NCBI GenBank assembly: GCA_947070915.1
Contig: CAMTDY010000162.1
Location: forward strand, 1 to 6,649
Source of the DNA: an uncultured Roseburia sp.
Lineage (GTDB): Bacteria; Bacillota; Clostridia; Lachnospirales; Lachnospiraceae
Direction of reading: 5' to 3'
DNA length: 6,649 nucleotides
Shown: one piece after another, positions 5,786 through 6,649 of the stretch
Numbering within the stretch: the first letter of the stretch is position 1
Layout: every line of letters begins with the position of its first letter
The notes under the pieces: generated by a model
Database searches by the model: none
The model's input: the letters and a program-made list of their open reading frames with translations, nothing else
What the model was told of the DNA's origin: nothing
Position numbers and translations under genes: made by a program

Positions 5786-6649
5786 ATGTGTGAAAGTAAA
5801 AAGAGTGACGACCGTCGTAAATGCGCTGGAAATTGTGGGAATACAGATTCCGGCTTAAAAGTATGCCAGACGTGCTATATTTCTACGGAGAATAGTACAC
5901 ACACCCGCCGGTGTTTTATGAGTGGCGAATATTGTTCCCAAAAAACAAATATCCAGCGGGAAAGAAAAAAATTATATGAAAGTAAAGATAAAGAAGGAGA
6001 GGAGAAAATTACAATTTCTGCATTTGTGATCATGAATTTTTCTGATATGTCTGATGTTGTATACAAATGGCGGATTGAGATATTTGTTAAGTCACTGGCA
6101 AAATATTTATACATGGATACGGAAAATAATAGATTGTACTGTAATGTAAAGAAAAATAGCAGTATGGCTGGAATGAAAAAGGTTGACAAGATCAAGGTAG
6201 TCCGGTCTGACTCAAGTCCAGCCTCTAATTATGTCATTTGCAGCCGGATTTGCCAGCAGATTCAGATCGCAGATCTTGTAATAGTAGATGTATCTCTTCA
6301 GAATCCAAATGTATTTTATGAGTTTGGTATGGCAGTTGCTTTGGAGAAACTGATCTTACCAATTTGTTTTAGTGAGAGCTTTTATAAATTGGAGTTTCCA
6401 GATGAGATAAAAAAGATGGAACTTAAGGATGAGGAAGATATAGCTAATTTGGATGATATCCAACACCATATAGGATGTTATCCATGGCGAAAAAATCTGT
6501 TTGAATATTATGGAATCCGCTTTAAACAAAATGAGGAAAGCGATGAGCCCTCTAATACTTATTATCTTGACTATGATAAGGCAGTTAATAGACTGTATGG
6601 ATTTTCAGATAGACAGTATAAGCAGTTTCCTTATGATGAAGTACTAAAG
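5786..6649 (+). CDS. Cys-cluster protein with nucleoside 2-deoxyribosyltransferase/TIR-like domain, 3' end outside window
   Basis: The frame is open from ATG 5786 to the last base (288 codons, no stop), so the protein is longer than seen. Residues 13-50 hold six cysteines as C-x3-C, C-x2-C and C-x6-C pairs (C13, C17, C27, C30, C43, C50), suggesting a zinc ribbon or similar. From about residue 75 a Rossmann-type domain begins with ISAFVIMNFSDMSD (77-90). Its signature is IADLVIVDVS (161-170) and NPNVFYEFGMAVAL (173-186), typical of proteins related to nucleoside 2-deoxyribosyltransferases and TIR-like N-glycosidases. Glu179 sits where that superfamily places its nucleophilic or catalytic glutamate. 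The region from about 195 on (with CYPWRKNLFEYYGIRF, 231-246) I do not recognise. With the upstream membrane-macro gene it may be the enzyme or sensor of a nucleotide-based defence system that makes or modifies a signal. That function is inference; the specific family is not recognised. Confidence 0.7.
   Translation, partial: MCESKKSDDRRKCAGNCGNTDSGLKVCQTCYISTENSTHTRRCFMSGEYCSQKTNIQRERKKLYESKDKEGEEKITISAFVIMNFSDMSDVVYKWRIEIFVKSLAKYLYMDTENNRLYCNVKKNSSMAGMKKVDKIKVVRSDSSPASNYVICSRICQQIQIADLVIVDVSLQNPNVFYEFGMAVALEKLILPICFSESFYKLEFPDEIKKMELKDEEDIANLDDIQHHIGCYPWRKNLFEYYGIRFKQNEESDEPSNTYYLDYDKAVNRLYGFSDRQYKQFPYDEVLK

Noticed and set aside
5875..6195. Minus-strand 106-codon hydrophobic frame inside the NDT-like gene
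   Set aside because: Its hydrophobicity comes from reading Lys/Glu-rich AT-rich codons in antisense; no gene-like motif is seen.
5786..6649. Calling the last gene a standard TIR-domain ThsB
   Set aside because: It lacks the usual N-terminal TIR strand/loop pattern and instead shows the FVIMNFS...ADLVIVDVS...NPNVFYEFG layout of NDT-like proteins; the unseen C-terminus prevents a final decision.
1..6649. CRISPR arrays, tRNA or rRNA genes, insertion sequences and riboswitches
   Set aside because: I saw no regularly spaced repeats, tRNA arms, transposase frames or long structured leaders on reading both strands.

Overview
The window looks like a low-to-mid GC Clostridia chromosome (Bacillota), probably Lachnospiraceae. 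The evidence is the gene order, strong AGGAGG-type ribosome binding sites, GTG and TTG starts, and Firmicutes-style PrkC with extracellular PASTA repeats. The family-level placement is inference. All genes read on the + strand.

Region 1 (1-4630) is a housekeeping operon: the 3' end of rlmN (23S rRNA / tRNA methyltransferase), a PP2C phosphatase (prpC/stp type), a membrane Ser/Thr kinase with PASTA repeats (prkC/stk type), the ribosome-assembly GTPase rsgA, and ribulose-phosphate 3-epimerase rpe. The genes are 12, 48, -1 and 20 nt apart, so they are probably co-transcribed. PrpC and PrkC form the opposed phosphatase/kinase pair that links muropeptide sensing to translation and cell-wall control. 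RsgA, whose B. subtilis homologue CpgA is a known PrkC substrate, is translationally coupled to the kinase. A strong intrinsic terminator (4652-4701) closes the block. In B. subtilis and many relatives thiN follows rpe; it is not present here.

Region 2 (4702-6649) has a different character. It is visibly more AT-rich, with its own promoter (TATAAT at 4825-4830), and carries two genes 35 nt apart. The first (4863-5750) is a two-helix membrane protein with a C-terminal macro-like domain, matching the architecture of the type II Thoeris effector ThsA. The second (5786 to beyond the window end) has an N-terminal cysteine cluster and then a nucleoside 2-deoxyribosyltransferase / TIR-like Rossmann-type domain with an ADLVIVDVS...NPNVFYEFG signature. 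It does not read as an ordinary TIR ThsB.

The best reading is a small anti-phage or nucleotide-signalling island inserted behind a core operon. In it, an NDT-like enzyme or sensor is paired with a macro-domain membrane effector, possibly as a variant or extended Thoeris system. Its 3' part, including any true TIR gene, lies outside the window.
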